Made by a program: the position numbers and the translations under genes. This document shows positions 1 to 13,476 of a stretch of DNA of 60,000 nucleotides, one piece after another. The stretch is from Tubiluchus corallicola. Its lineage: Eukaryota; Priapulida; Priapulimorpha; Priapulimorphida; Tubiluchidae. Under the pieces are notes generated by a model. That model made no database searches and had not been told where the DNA came from. It saw only the letters and a program-made list of their open reading frames with translations. Location of the stretch: contig JAQGDQ010000001.1 in the NCBI GenBank assembly GCA_030141605.1, positions 2,702,501 to 2,762,500 of the forward strand, written 5' to 3'. Each line of letters opens with the position of its first letter. Positions within the stretch are counted from its first letter, which is position 1.

Positions 1-420
1 ATCAAACGGAGTCTCTCAATGGGATGTTCATAATTCCTCCAGGAGGAAGTGGCAACACCGGTGGTGTTGATGGTGGTAACAATGGCAACGGAGGTGCAGC
101 AGTTGTGCCAATATCTTATCCAGAGTACTCTGTTCCTATGAACCCTATCATGAGCGGGACTACAGTTTTCGACGATCTGGTCTCAGACATCAAGGATGAC
201 ATAGATGAACTGTGCCCGGTGTGTGGTGATATCGTATCTGGATATCATTATGGACTTTTGACATGCGAGTCTTGTAAGGGATTTTTCAAAAGGACGGTGC
301 AAAATAAAAAAGTTTATACCTGTGTGGCAGAAAAGAAGTGCACAATTGACAAGCAACAACGAAAGAGGTGTCCATATTGTCGCTTTCAGAAGTGCCTTAT
401 TGTTGGAATGAAACTCGAGG
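1..420 (+). CDS. NR5A: NR5A exon with the DNA-binding domain (5' end outside window)
   Basis: It carries a Gly-rich leader and both C4 zinc fingers. The donor is GAGG|gtgag, phase 1, right after GMKLE. That is the position where I recall vertebrate NR5A genes also being interrupted, just before the conserved VRADRMRGG block. Reading on past the donor hits a stop at 494, so the exon must be spliced here. Confidence 0.95.
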
Positions 421-3400
421 GTGAGTTAGCCCGTAAATTGGTGTACACTTGCTGGGAGTCCATCTCGACTTTTTCCATTGGTAGGGGTTTGTGACCCTGG
501 CAACTGTGATTTTCCTGAATTAGATACGCTCAAATTGTCTTTAGAAAAAAACAAGGCTTTAAATCTGATTTATTGTGAAAACAATCAACTAAAATTAGGT
601 CGAACCGTTGGTTACTACAATGTAATGAGCCATACATTAGGTGCTAAACTCACATGATGCTGCAATAGCATAAACAGCAGCTCTTGAAAAGAAACCATCT
701 TATTTAAAATTTGCGAATATCAAAATTCCCCCCTTCTCTCAAAGTTTACAAATCGAAGCCACATTATTCTATAACTTAAAGCCATTTCACTGCGGATTGT
801 CATAAATTTTGTTATGAGTGATGGGAATCGAATGCTGTTTTGGTATAATCGACTTTTTTCGTTTTTTCTAAAATTATACAAACACTTCGCCACAAGACTT
901 TACATGTAGCACTTTATATCACATACACCGAAACCTTATGCATTCTCAAAGCTCGGTATTAGCCATTTTTAGCATTTTTAGTGTATTCAGCTATTTTTAA
1001 CGTTTTTTTTCTTAAAGCTTGATATAAAACGTGCATAATGTAAACAAAAGAGCTAAATAATAAATGCACGTATGGCTTCGGATATATAGTAGAAGTTTAA
1101 GAAGCATAATGTGCTTGAAAAATGGAATACACAATGTTGGGTTAGCAAACCGAGGCTTTAATTAAACCTATAACTCCAAAATTCGTGGTGGACGTAGACG
1201 TACTTCGGTGTTTACCTACAATAAATAACAATCTCTTTAAGTGTGGTGTTAGGAGTGTGTAGTTAGGTGTATATATGTAGTGCACGGCATATGTAACAAA
1301 CAGGTGAAACTAACAGGTAGACATCAAATATGTGGCAGCACTTTTTCCCAATATCGTATAGCTCTCACAGTTCGCACAAGGAGCATAATAATTACTAGTA
1401 TAAGATTATTCATTGTTAAGATTAGAGTAAAAGACTAGCTTGGTCAAGTCAAGAAAAGCCTGATTTTAATGTAAAAAAGCACACTATTTTGTCAGAATTA
1501 CAAGGTTATATCGTGGGAATATTACAAAAAGACCACGAGATTTTCATTTATTCTCTTGACATAATATGTTGTGGCCACAACATAGCTATGTAATTCCACA
1601 TCATTTCCTCAACACATACTATGTTGTGCGCACTACTAACCACAGCAGTGTGTCACGGCAGCTTACAGCTATGGTGTGGTTATAACATAATGTCATGGAA
1701 ATAGCATAACAGAAGCACAGTATTCCAAGTGTCTCTTCCGAATTTTTGCGACATCCTGAAATGTCGTTTACCACTAGTTTGTCTTAGCGTGCAGGCCTGT
1801 GCTTTACCTGTGCTTGGAGCGAAGGTACAGCGTAATGATCACTGTGGTGTGCTTAAAGTCGCCACTTGGCTGTTTCTAATGATACAAGTTAAATAACGCC
1901 GAACCTGCTTAGTGAATGGATGAGCACAAACATATCTAAATGATTGTACATTAGGAACTGTTTGATATAGAGGAATCTCGGCTATCCAATCATATTATTT
2001 GTTTAAATATTTATAAGTGATTTAATTGGATAACATTGAGAAAATTGAGAAAAAGATGCACGCCCTTTTCAGGCGCTCCAGCTTAACCTATCGATTCCGG
2101 CCATCTTGATTCCTGCCTTTGAGTGCGCTTCACCCTCCTTACAGTACCAAATGCTATAGCCAACAGCTTCCAGAGTCCCGAATTGTTCTAAAGATATTTG
2201 CACAATAGCGAATTGTTAAAAAATCTAATATTGCGTTTCTTTAGCAAATGCTGTGTTTAAAGATTGTAGGACCTCTAACTTCCATATTTCGTTTCTTTTA
2301 AAAGCGCATACACACATTTTCTTTGAGGGAGTAGCTGATGCCTGCATAAATAGCATCACAAAAGTCATTTTTTTATTGTGTTGTAGCTGTGAGAGCAGAT
2401 CGAATGAGAGGTGGAAGAAATAAGTTCGGACCAATGTACAAGAGAGACAGGGCGCGGAAAATGCAACTAAAACGGCGAAATCTGGCTATGAAAATGAGTG
2501 TCTGCTCCATCAGCAATGGAAACAACCAGAGAGAATTCTATCCTCATCCAGGACTAGACATTAAACCTGATTTAATACAAATTCCACAGCTGAGCTCTAG
2601 TACTTCGTCACCTGATTCATCATCAATAGAAGGTTATCAACCAATGTTTACTTTTCTAAACAACAATAACAATAACGACGTCAAGCCCGCATGGCAGCCG
2701 AACCAGCAAAGTCACTTCGAGACTGTCACGAAGTTATTAAGCAACATCGGATCATCTAAAGTACCTCCTTTGATAAGAGAGATGGGATCCAGTGTGGTTG
2801 ATGACAAGTCGTGGCAGGATGAACTTTTTGCTTTAATTAACGCTCAGACATATAATCATGTTGAAGTAGACTCGTTTGAACTTATGTGTAAGGTGCTTGA
2901 CCATAGTCTTTTCTCTTTGGTGGAATGGGCCAGACGATCCTATTTCTTCAAGGATCTCAAGGTAAGCAAGTTATTAGCTTAAATCTTTAGTAGAGACAGC
3001 ACTCAGAAGTAATTATGCGGCGTTAAACAGTTTAAATAAAATAGTGATGCATGGTGTTGAATAATCAGTCACTTGGTTTAACATGTTTCTAATTGCTATA
3101 CTGGAGTCACACTACAATGAAATCATTGAAACTGATCAGTCCTAACCTTTTAAAATTCCTTGAAAACAAACCAACTATGCTTAAATAAATACCGAATACA
3201 TAATCTTAACATATTCAAGATTATCAATGCTGCAAACTCCATTTAATAATTTTAGAGACAGGTAGAGCAGTCAGAATACCAAACGCTATACCTGAATTCT
3301 GATTTGCTTCGTATGCTGGCTATGGTTTCACCTAAACACCGAGAGCGGAATGAGCCTAACTCATTGCGACTTTGGGCTTTCACCCAATTTTTTTTATTAG

Positions 3401-3633
3401 TTTACATTTGTATGTCAGTTTGCATCCCATATTACTTAGTTCAAATCTACGCTCAAATCCCAGCTTTTTCGGGTCTTTAAATTGACGTGGCCACTAAATT
3501 CAAAATAACGCTTAAATTTGATATCAACACTACAGACAATACAGTACTGGCAACTACAGAAAGTTTTCCTTTATAACTTCGCTTTAAAAAATTACCGCCA
3601 TTCCCAAAAATTATTGTTCCTGTGATATAGACC

Positions 3634-3686
<53 letters not shown>

Positions 3687-6600
3687 GGTAACGGCATCTC
3701 TTGATTTAAAACAGTGAATACGCTTATGTATAAGCACTAAAAAAATTAAGGTCATTCCATTCAATTTTTCCAAAGATACAGAAACGTAAAGCAGAATGAA
3801 AAAATAAATACCGGAATATTTTTGTATGTAACTATTGTTAAAATTTACAACAAGTGCTCTACTTGTCGTCCACCATTTCAATACAAACTAGACGAAGGCA
3901 TTGCTTCCAAAAACTGATACAGTTTCTATCTACTTCTAGAGTATTAACGCATCAATCATCAATTTTTGCCTTTAAGTCAGCATCAAACGGCCACATGCAG
4001 GTTTCATACACTTTCCCTTTAGGGAAATTTCAAACACCGTAGTCCAGATGATTGTTCCATTTCTCCACAACGAATTTTTGTCGGTGCTTTAGTTTCTGTG
4101 GCGAAGACCATGGTATAAATTACCTGATTTCTTTATTGTTTTGCTGCCATTTGTTGAGTGCTTTGTACGTCAATTATTGATTGTTGTTATTGATGGCTGT
4201 TACTGATTAGCTGACATTGTTCCGGTATTTAATTTTTTAGCATACAAAATGTTTTCGGCCATAACTTAAAAAGTTATTTAAGTTAATTATTTTAGTTAAG
4301 TTATATTATTAATTAGATTATGATTCTGAATGCAAATTTCTCAGGCAAAAGCTGATGTGTTGATTAAGTGCAATACCACACCGTTGAATTTCAACCTTAT
4401 AGGGCACCTGCTTCTAATGTTATTACACCCTAAATTGCGGCGAATTTTTTCGCCAAGCGATATATGCATTTTAATGAGTCAACTCTACTTTTGTTTTCGA
4501 GTACTTCATGTTTAATAACTTTTCTGCAGAGTGACAGCTAATGTTTTCGAGGTCTAAGTTTTTGAAAGCAGAACGCCTAAATAACATGTTATGTCAGTGT
4601 ATGACCTTGACCTTTAAAAGAACAATGCGTTGTAAATTAGCTGGTAATTAATGTATACATTTCAGTCGCAGAAACCTTGACACATTAAAACTGCCGCCTC
4701 TGGATGCTTATAACAATAAACACTGCCAGCGAAACTGATGCAAATGTGCTTAACTGCGTAACATGACGTTGCGTTCACTGCGCTTGCGCAATTCAAGTTG
4801 ACCATAACGAGCAAGGCCGCACATCGAAAGATTATAATAAAGGAATTAAAAAGACTGTTGCATAAACTCTTAACCCTGACTTAAGTTAGCGAAGTGGACT
4901 ATATTGCTGCAATATACGTTTTTTATTACTGGTAAGGTTCATCCGTTCAACAGAACCGCTATGGCGCTCAGTCACGTTGACTTGACACTTAACCACGCAC
5001 ATATATACACTTACGCTAAACATGCTAGGCTAAACCTGTTAAACAATTTCCGAAGTGGCTAACATAGACATGCCTGCAGCCTGTTATAATACTGCTGCAA
5101 TTGCATAGGAGCAGAGTGAAATTGGGACATGTGAGCACAAGCATCATAAACCTTTGTGTTGACGCTTGATTAAATAAATAACTAAAGAACTTTCCGTCAT
5201 AATTTATTAATGCATGTAATCATTGCTTGGAATTATAATAGTAAGAAAAATCAGAAACTAAACTCCAGAAAATCATTGCTACGCTCCATCCTGCAATAAT
5301 CCTAAAATAAATTACTTAAATTCGTGTTTGCGACCAGATTAACACTTAGTTAAGTACGCTTTTTCAATTTAAGCTGCTGGTATAAGCTGGTTAATTGCTG
5401 GTATAGGCATTTAACTTTCCTTAGTACTTTCGTGACTATATCAATTTTGAGACAAAGAGAGACGAGGACCAAAGGGTCTTTTTTCGTCCCCTTAACACTT
5501 TACGAATTGGATCACTTGCACCACTGTTCACGCACAACACGACAAGCACATGTGGCTTTTCTTACAAGAAGAAGAAGTCTGAAATATGTATTAATTTTTG
5601 CGTTTAATGTAAACGGGTTAAAGGAAATTTGTAAATTTACCATCATTAACGTATGAAGGATAACAAATGTCCGGTATTATCGTACGATATAAACAGGTCA
5701 CTTGCCTGTCCTCATCCCGCGTGAGATTTTGTTTTGTTTTTTGGTTGTTCTAATACGGCTGTTCTCCTGTTATCATTGCTGTGAAAACTTTTGAGCCAAA
5801 CCAAAACTACAGAATCCTGCAAACGTCAACACTCAAATTGCTTTTAGTTGAAATCATGAGTCTCACTGTGTGGTGTAAACAGAGTGAAGGTGCGCGGCTA
5901 ACATTACAACTGTTGTAGGAACCGACTCAAGTATAATACGTTGCTAGGGTATTACTGTAAACATTTCGAAGCAAGTCTAAGCTTATGCGTTTTGAACAAA
6001 TTATTATTATTATTATTGTTGTTGTTGTTGTTGTTGTTTTTGTTGTTGTTGTTGTTGTTGTTGTTGTCATTGTTATTATTATTATTATTAAATATATATG
6101 TGTATATGCTCGCGACATAATAAAATCGTTAGTTAGTCTCCCTTGTAAGCACAACTAACAACAAATATTTGTGTTGACACTTGACTAAAAATTAATGAAT
6201 CTTAATATAAGTTAATGTAATAACTGCTTACATTACGAGCAGTGTAAGGTCCTATAATTAAGCTCAATTTGACAAATAACTTCATAGATTATAATCGAAC
6301 TTTGAATTTGACACGGTATGCTGCTGGCTACTAATTAAGATAGTTCGGCGTGCATGTGATCACTGTGATGTGATCAATAATGTTTGGACTGGTTACTGGT
6401 TTCTAATCGAGGATTAGTAATGTAAAAGTGATAGGACATTGCCCCCTGGTGTGAAAACCCTGAGACTTGTGGAATTATACAAGATAAAATTTATTGCTAA
6501 TATTTTTTGCATATTTGACAATTATTCTTTGCGTGTATCAACTACCTGTCTGTTGTTAATTACAAAAGACAGTCTTGTATAATAATTGCCTATTTGTCTG

Positions 6601-6889
6601 TCTGTTCAATCAAGTATTCATCGATATAGGAGTCGGTTAGTGTTTTTTTTTTATTTTAATTACCTTCTGGAACTTTCTCGTTAACGCTATATAAATCTTG
6701 TTTCTCAAGCATTCCGCCCCCAAAATTTGAAGTTAATTTTTTTCAATGAGGAATTGTAGTGGGTTCTTGTTATTTGAGTTCAGCCTAATTGTATGTGATG
6801 AGCCATGAACATAGCAAAATACAATATTGTAGCCCTAAAAGCTGCACTTTGTAGGGATGTTCGATAAAGGCTTATAAGACCAGTTAATG

Positions 6890-6948
<59 letters not shown>

Positions 6949-9359
6949 ATGCCATAGTTTTTGCCATTGAAAAGTAACGCGCCATTTGATGGCAAAGCCT
7001 GCTTTGTCATTAAATTCTCAGTATTTACTGAATGAGTAATTTGATCTGCAAACATTTGGCTTACTGCAATGCGAATGCCGTATATTTATAGCATGGTCTA
7101 TTTCCTTTATAGTATTCGAAATGACAATACTTACCGTGCTCAGTAATCATAACCATTATTTTCCACCCATCATCAGTATAAATTCCGCGGAATTTGTAAT
7201 ATTAATTTAATGATAATTATGTTTTATCTATTTCAAAATTTAACGATCATAATCATTTCAATAAGTATTAGAAATGCCAAAGCATGTCGATGCGAGCGAT
7301 ATGGGCTTTTAAGCAATAATAATAATGCTTAAAATATGCCACTAGTCCACTTTTAAAAAGCTGAAAACACATTTGCAGTTAATCAGGCAGTTACTATCTG
7401 TAACAATAATGAAAAACCCGCTGGACTGCTTTAATGTAAAAAATAAACTAAAGCGGCTAGCACTGTTTTGTTGTTGGCTTATACTGAAAAATGTTCTCTA
7501 ACTATACTAGCATTACGATAATAACCTCACATACATTAAAATGTAGGTCATTTTCCGCAGCACTGCACGCAGACCGCATTTGAAATTCATTGTCAGGGTT
7601 TTGAAGGCCAAGTTTTTCTAGGGCTTACGTACCTTAAGCTCATGAATGTTCTCATGGTTCAACGAGAATATTGCTCATTGCTAGTAATAAAGTGTTTAGA
7701 GCAGCCATTTTTACAACAAAATTCGTAATTATTAATCATCAGAGACTATGAAAGATTAATCATAACCTTATATATATATATATGGGTCTGCACCTCTATA
7801 TTGGGTGCCCTGTTTCTAGTTGATCTTTCTACTATTCTACCGCTGACTTTTCCCGGTCTTTTTTTTTACTTTCGTCTTTCTTTATATTCACGTGTGGTTA
7901 ATGACACGACTTTAAAATTCAACAGCGGGTATAACAAACCGTATTTCTCCTCCGACTTAATGAAGTTTTAGACACGTTGTTCTGCTTTTTGGAATTTTGT
8001 TTTTATTCTAGGTTGATGACCAGATGAAGCTTTTACAGCTCTCATGGTCTGAAATGTTAATGCTAGATCACATATACCATCACGTCGTTGGAGGTCTGCC
8101 ACACGAAACAATGCTGCCCAATGGCCAGAAGTTCAGTCTGATAACAATGGCATTGTTTGGCTTCTCAAACATGATCGACAAACTGACAGAATTAATGAAC
8201 GCTTTACGGCATTTGAAGTTCGATCGAAACGACTACATTTGCCTCAAATTTCTCATCATTTTAAATCCGGGTAAGTTATCGTGTAATGCTTTAATACTCT
8301 GTTACTTTTGATGATTTACAGAACAAACTTCGTCTGCAGGCAAACTGCTATAAAAAGAAAAAAACGTTTCAATGGGCTTGAAATGACTTTATCTTGCTAT
8401 CGCAATTAAAACGTAATTAAACATTTTCATGTTTACTCGCATAAATTTTTAGTTTCGTTACAGAAAGGCTGTATTGCTGTGTGCAGGCCTGTATGTGGTC
8501 TGATCCGACCGAAACCTGGTTTTTCTTTCGACAAAAAATAAAAACCCCTTTCAGTACATTCTAATGACTGTTTGGTGTTGAAAAGGTTCATAGCAAAAAA
8601 AAGTATTAAATGACAGTAGGGTACAAAATAATATAGCTTTTATTTGAGATTTATATTTGCTCAGCGCTATTGATTTGCCTTTTATAACACAACGTTCCAT
8701 GTACTAGTATTACCGGCCATGGTCTTCTTGCCTCATTTTCTCTCATACAATCGTGTACAATTGATATTGGTAATATAAGCCCATCTTTTAAGTTCTGTGT
8801 TATGGCCCCGTATTATGATTACTAGCACGGATCATCAGGTTTTGCGTAGAGTTTGGGTCACTAGGCACTTACTATTAATCCAATACGTTGCGATGGTCGC
8901 CTGAGAAAGCCAAGGAAGTAAAACTGGCTTTGCCGCAGCAAAGACTGTTCTCAGAAATGTGAGCCACAAAAATAATATTGCCACAGCAGAAAAGTGTTAT
9001 GTAGCCAAGAATTTGCGCAAAGAAATTGGCAAAAATGAACTCTGTGCGCATGTTATATCTGGTAAATGTGATATATCATGTAGCTTTATAATTTTTGCTG
9101 TTTCTTAGACGTGCGAGGTTTGCAGAACAACGGTTTAGTTGAAGACGCCCAGGAGCAGGTCAACTGTGCTCTTCTCGAGTATTGTAATACTTTCTTCCCG
9201 GATATCGAGGATCGATTTGGGCAACTTCTCCTCCGACTTCCAGAACTTCGACTGATCAGCATCCGAGGTGAAGAATTTTTGCATTTTAAGCATCTCAGTG
9301 GGAATTTACCAACACAGACTCTATTGATGGAAATGCTTCATGCTAAACGACGCTTATGA
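1..9359 (+). CDS. NR5A: NR5A/FTZ-F1 orphan nuclear receptor gene (5'-partial, four exons)
   Basis: This is a nuclear transcription factor of the NR5A (FTZ-F1, SF-1, LRH-1) family, which binds extended half-sites of the form YCAAGGYCR as a monomer. Exons are <1-420, 2387-2961, 8012-8270 and 9109-9359. All have GT/AG borders and phases 1, 0, 1. Numbering from the ATG at 24, the visible protein has 493 residues. A Gly/Asn-rich N-terminus is followed by two C4 zinc modules (Cys64, 67, 81, 84 and Cys100, 106, 116, 119) with the NR5A P-box CESCKG. Next come the FTZ-F1 box ([18 protein letters not shown]), a Ser/Asn-rich hinge, and the ligand-binding domain, which ends in an AF-2 helix [10 protein letters not shown] (482-491). 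The frame stays open from position 3 to the ATG at 24, so the gene probably starts upstream of the window. Vertebrate NR5A proteins are about 460-540 residues, so little is missing. Family assignment is near certain; finer orthology is not resolved. Confidence 0.96.
421..2386 (+). other. NR5A intron between DNA-binding-domain exon and hinge exon
   Basis: About 2 kb of AT-rich non-coding sequence with consensus donor (gtgagt) and acceptor (ttgtgttgtag). I saw no conserved element, repeat array or additional exon in it. Confidence 0.9.
2387..2961 (+). CDS. NR5A: NR5A exon: FTZ-F1 box, hinge and start of ligand-binding domain
   Basis: The acceptor is ttgtgttgtag| and the split codon gives Ala. 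The exon encodes [19 protein letters not shown], then a low-complexity Ser/Asn hinge with a run of six Asn. It ends in the first ligand-binding-domain helices ([20 protein letters not shown]). The donor is CTCAAG|gtaagc, phase 0. Confidence 0.95.
3635..3682 (+). repeat. (TA)n microsatellite
   Basis: About 48 bp of TA in an NR5A intron. Confidence 0.95.
4602..4610 (-). promoter_or_regulatory. FTZ-F1/NR5A-type response element (TCAAGGTCA on minus strand) in the gene's own intron
   Basis: The plus strand reads TGACCTTGA, the exact complement of TCAAGGTCA, an ideal monomeric NR5A site. Because it lies in the NR5A gene itself, autoregulation is conceivable. About half a strict match per 60 kb is expected by chance, so the site is only suggestive. 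Confidence 0.2.
6000..6089 (+). repeat. (TTA)n(TTG)n(TTA)n compound microsatellite
   Basis: TTA units flank a long TTG/GTT run. Confidence 0.95.
6893..6942 (+). repeat. (TA)n microsatellite
   Basis: About 50 bp of TA in an NR5A intron. Confidence 0.95.
8012..8270 (+). CDS. NR5A: NR5A exon: central ligand-binding domain
   Basis: The acceptor is tttttattctag|. It encodes [20 protein letters not shown], the typical NR-signature helix 3-5 region, and ends at FLIILNPG with donor CCGG|gtaagt, phase 1. Confidence 0.95.
8271..9108 (+). other. NR5A last intron
   Basis: 0.84 kb of AT-rich sequence between the gtaagt donor and cttag acceptor. Nothing notable was seen inside. Confidence 0.9.
9109..9359 (+). 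CDS. NR5A: NR5A terminal exon: helices 10-12 and AF-2
   Basis: The acceptor is tgtttcttag|. It encodes [14 protein letters not shown] and the AF-2 motif [10 protein letters not shown], then RL and a TGA stop at 9357-9359. The wording [20 protein letters not shown] is closer to invertebrate FTZ-F1 proteins than to vertebrate SF-1/LRH-1 as I recall them. Confidence 0.95.
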
Positions 9360-10160
9360 AATTGATTAATAGCTTTATTTTCAAAGGAAACTTCGAACAG
9401 TAATTTGTTTCTGTAAAGCCTATAGTGTTTTGTTATACTTATTTAGCTAGGCATAACGCCGCAATGAAAAATTACTAAGGTACACTATCTTGCTAACTAC
9501 AAGCCTAAAACGCTTTCCACCATGAAACGTCATTAACTGCATTTTAGCGTGATGTCTTATCAAATCTTAAAACAACTGACGGAGCGCAAGGAAAAGCAAA
9601 AGGGTCGACTCGTAAGTAAAATGGCTGGTGTGTGTTCTTGTAGTTATCTGTGTTCATTTTCAATAGTTTTAATTAAAGATCTCAATACCATCCATTGCTA
9701 CTTCTAATTTAGTGATATTAGTAAAACAAATTATATAAATATTCTTTCTCATAGATGTCAGCACAGCACTGTAAATGACTGCTTCATAGTCCATGCACTA
9801 GTTTAATGGTCCATATTACTTAATACACTTGATATCCACCCAGCCACAATCATTTCCATACTACTGCAGGCTTATGAACTCATTAATCAGTGCATTTAAA
9901 ACTTTATCCTTTTGTTTCGTACATATAGCCATAGTCACAAAGAACTATAATATCGATTTCAACATTCTAATTTATCATATACTCATATTACAGTGTTTGA
10001 AACACTAAATTTAGTTCCAAGTTTATAAACCAGTTTTAAAGGTTATTCACCGCTTTTTTATTTCTTTTTTACGACATTTTTAGATTGTTTGTATGTAAGT
10101 TTGTACACTTATATATTAATTAAGCAGCTGGGGTCAGCTGTAAAGTTTACTAATTTTTTG

Positions 10161-10214
10161 TTTGTCTTATAATAAATTTAACAGATGTTTGTCTTATAAT
10201 AAATTTAACAGATG
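10161..10214 (+). repeat. 27-bp perfect tandem duplication containing AATAAA, downstream of NR5A
   Basis: Two identical 27-bp units sit 0.8 kb after the NR5A stop. Each contains AATAAA (10171-10176 and 10198-10203). These are the first canonical polyadenylation hexamers that I find downstream of the stop, so this may be the NR5A 3' end. An ATTAAA variant near 9672 is an alternative. Confidence 0.55.
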
Positions 10215-11620
10215 AAGGGTAGATAAAGTAGTTGCAATTGGTCATATATGTTTCCCTTTTATCAATTGGTACTTATGAAAAACGAAATTTCCGAATATTC
10301 ATCGAAGTTTGGTTATAAGGCTAATTTTGGTTATAACTACTGAAATATTAAATTTCAATAATGACGTTTAAAGTGACCGTAATATATATTTCAATTCCGT
10401 TGCTAAGTTCCAAAATAAGAATTGAAATAGGGTGCACATACCTATATACTCTTTTTGTGCACTCGCATTAGTACACAGCGCAAGCCAGTAATTGCACTCA
10501 AATATGTACGAGTTGAAATCTATCCCATTCAGGTCGAATAGCAGATTGATTACGCTTAATAGGCTAATTAACTGAACTCGAAATATCCAATCACAACTTA
10601 CACTGAACTTTAAGTTTTGACGTAACCTGTTATTAATACAACAGCTGCTGGTACTATTAAATTCTGTGCAACAGTCGGGAGCGGCAGTATTAAATCTTTC
10701 TTATATGGGGTTCATACAAACTGTCAGGCGAACCTGTCCGCAGTTTTTAAATTTTGCATATGCAGTTTTGTACGTGAATAGATAAGCGATGCTATCTTCA
10801 CGATGATTTTTTCTTTGCTGTTTGTTTTTTAGTATGTTCATGTTAATGCTTAGAAGCTTTGTAAATAACTCATAATTTTTTCGTCTTGTAAATAGTACAA
10901 ACTGATAAATGTTGTACCTGTAATTGTAATTATTATTCAAACTACATATTCTTAAATTAGTATATTTTTACAGAAAAATTTCTATTTTTATTTGTACTTA
11001 ATAACAAATTGTACAAATTTTGTAATTACTACAATTATAACTTTACGTATTTCGTATTTATTGTACATTAATATTATTTTCTTGCATTTATATTGTTTTA
11101 TCAATTATTAGGATTCTAGCTGCATAATTTCTACATAGTTTGGTAACTTTATATAGATTTTATTTTCTAAAATGTAAGGCTGGGCATGTCTTACGTACAT
11201 ATGTCTACGTAAACGCAATAAGCATAGTATACAAGAAGTTGCAAATTACGCAAATGCACAGTTTTATGCACGTTCTTAGTGTGATAAGTTCATAAAGGTA
11301 TCTAATGAAGAAATGGTCCGATATGTAAGTTATATATTTCCATTTTACTTGTTTACTATTTCACAAGTGTGGATTCTTATTTTTACTCTTTCGTACAGTG
11401 TAGTGTAGTGCTTCTGTTATTTATCAATATCTGGAATTGAAAAGGGGGTATTCGATGCAATTACTTTGCAGCACGCTGTGTGTGTTCTTTTTTCCTTGAG
11501 ATTGGCTAAACGCTACTGCGCCATTCTATCGTAGAGGCCTATTACGCATTCAAAAGTGTAAAACCGTAGACACACAAACGCACGAAAGGAATATTAAATT
11601 AGAAAGTTTTGAAAAATTTT

Positions 11621-11693
11621 GTATTCCCTCCAGGATTCGAGAGCAAGATCTTCTGTTTTCGAGGCGGCTTTGCTAGCCACGATTAAAACAGAT
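11621..11693 (-). repeat. Decayed tRNA-derived sequence (SINE head or tRNA pseudogene)
   Basis: The minus strand reads as a tRNA body. A D-arm-like GTGGCTAGCAAAGC is followed by CCTCGAAAACAGAAGATC, then a B-box-like TCTCGAATCCTGG and a 3' end GGAGGGAATAC. The 5' acceptor strand does not pair with GGAATAC and the B box deviates from GGTTCGAATCC, so it is not a functional tRNA. Confidence 0.5.
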
Positions 11694-13470
11694 TAAAGGA
11701 TGTAAAAATTATAGTCAAATTAAAATAGCATCAGGTAACGCTTTTTCAAAATTTCAAACTTATCACGTGTTACTGGTATTACCACACTGTGTAGAACTGC
11801 AAGTGAGTAGTAGGTATAAACAATCACAGTATACTTGTTTTGAGGTTAGCAGAGTAGAACTTATTAAAAGTAAAATAAGCTAGTGAACTTAGACAGAATA
11901 GTATTGCTTCTGTAAAATATCAAGGAATTGGTGTTGTAACTTGTGTCACAGATATTAAAGGTTTTGAGAGACATTTTTAAAGTCGTACATTCAACCAGAT
12001 TCAGAAAACGAAATGTTTTACTTCCTGTAAAAAGTTATCTGTTTCTTGCGCAATTATGATTCAATGCCTAATAAATGCTGGGTTTTTCTTACTGTCTTCC
12101 ATGCGCATTAAGTTTGCAGTTACAACTTTTTTGTGTGATATCTTTTCGGTTGCTTAATTTTAACTAATATTTCTTAAAAAGTTTACAACAAACTATAACA
12201 TACGTTGCAACATGTATCCAAAAATTCCGGCGACAATAATACAGTAGACTATTCTACAATTATCATCAAAAAGTGACATGACATAATAGAGTCAGAATAC
12301 CTTGAATTTTAAGCATTTTATTTAAAACCTTATGTGCATCAACTCGTCAAAGACTTTCAAATAAACAATATGACCTGTACAGTCATAAACAAATATAAAT
12401 TTTAACCGTGATAATTTCCTTTAATTATTAATTTTTCCGAGGCATTTAGCTTGAACCATCTTTTATTAAACATAACGTTTCGAAACATCAAATCTCTTTA
12501 CAGACAAATTGCAAGATCATTTAAAAATAAATTAATTTTTACACTGTATTAATACGAGTTAATTGTTTAAAAACACTGCTAAGAGAGCTTAAAATTTCTA
12601 AAAATTACAAAAAATTACAATGGTGCTAGAGTAAGGCATGAACTAAATATTTGAAATTAATTTTTCTTGTCAAACTGGGATGTAAAATGTTTTGAAACAT
12701 TACCTAATTACTATGATGTTTGCACAAACCATTTATAGAAAATTGGCCCACATGTGTAAAATTTGACAGTACGTAGCTAACATACCAAAATAAACAAGAT
12801 ATATAATTATTTACAGTTCTTCGGGACCGGTCTAGATATTTCTATCAAACAATTAACAAAATTTTACTTAACTTTGCATAATAAAGTTCCATATGTAACT
12901 TTAACGGCATTAGCGGCGAACTAGAAGAACTATAACTTTAAGTCCTGTCTTGTAATTTATTAATTCAGTTGGTCATGTGTGCAGAAGTCTCGGAAACAGA
13001 ACAAAATTTAAGCAGAGGGAAGAAATCTATTACATTTTTTACGTATGATTTGGCAGTCTAAAATCCGGGTTCTAGCACTCAACATCATTTATCTCTGGTG
13101 AGAGTAAACCCTAACTCATTAACAAGTGTAACCTGCTAAGTCTAAAATGAAACACTGATCCCTGAGCGGTATCTAGCCACGTTTGGATACATCATCGCTA
13201 ATCGCGTTAATTAGTCGGCGGTAGTACGGCGCAGAAATCGCTCAGAAGCAGTTTTCCCAGCGACACCTGCCGATTTACTGACCAAGTACGGCTTTGTTTA
13301 AAGCTAGTCGCTAAGCGCACACTATAACCACTCAGCTAGTCTCTCAACTTCTCTTAACTAAAGATTCAGAAATAAAAAGTTGATATTGGTAAGTTGCAGG
13401 TGAATACAATATAAAAGATTAACTAATAAGCATCTGTGCATACGATTCGCTAGACAACTGAACTTAGAAG

Positions 13471-13476
13471 TTTATT
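13471..13476 (-). terminator. Putative polyadenylation signal of the minus-strand gene
   Basis: TTTATT on the plus strand is AATAAA on the minus strand, about 200 nt downstream of the stop codon at 13672. Position and strand fit; AATAAA is frequent in DNA this AT-rich. Confidence 0.35.

Larger units (their letters stand above)
2962..8011 (+). other. NR5A intron within the ligand-binding domain (5 kb)
   Basis: Consensus gtaagc donor and polypyrimidine/tag acceptor. It contains TA arrays (3635-3682, 6893-6942), a TTA/TTG array (6000-6089) and one NR5-type half-site (4602-4610). Short ORFs here show no family resemblance and are treated as noise. Confidence 0.9.
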
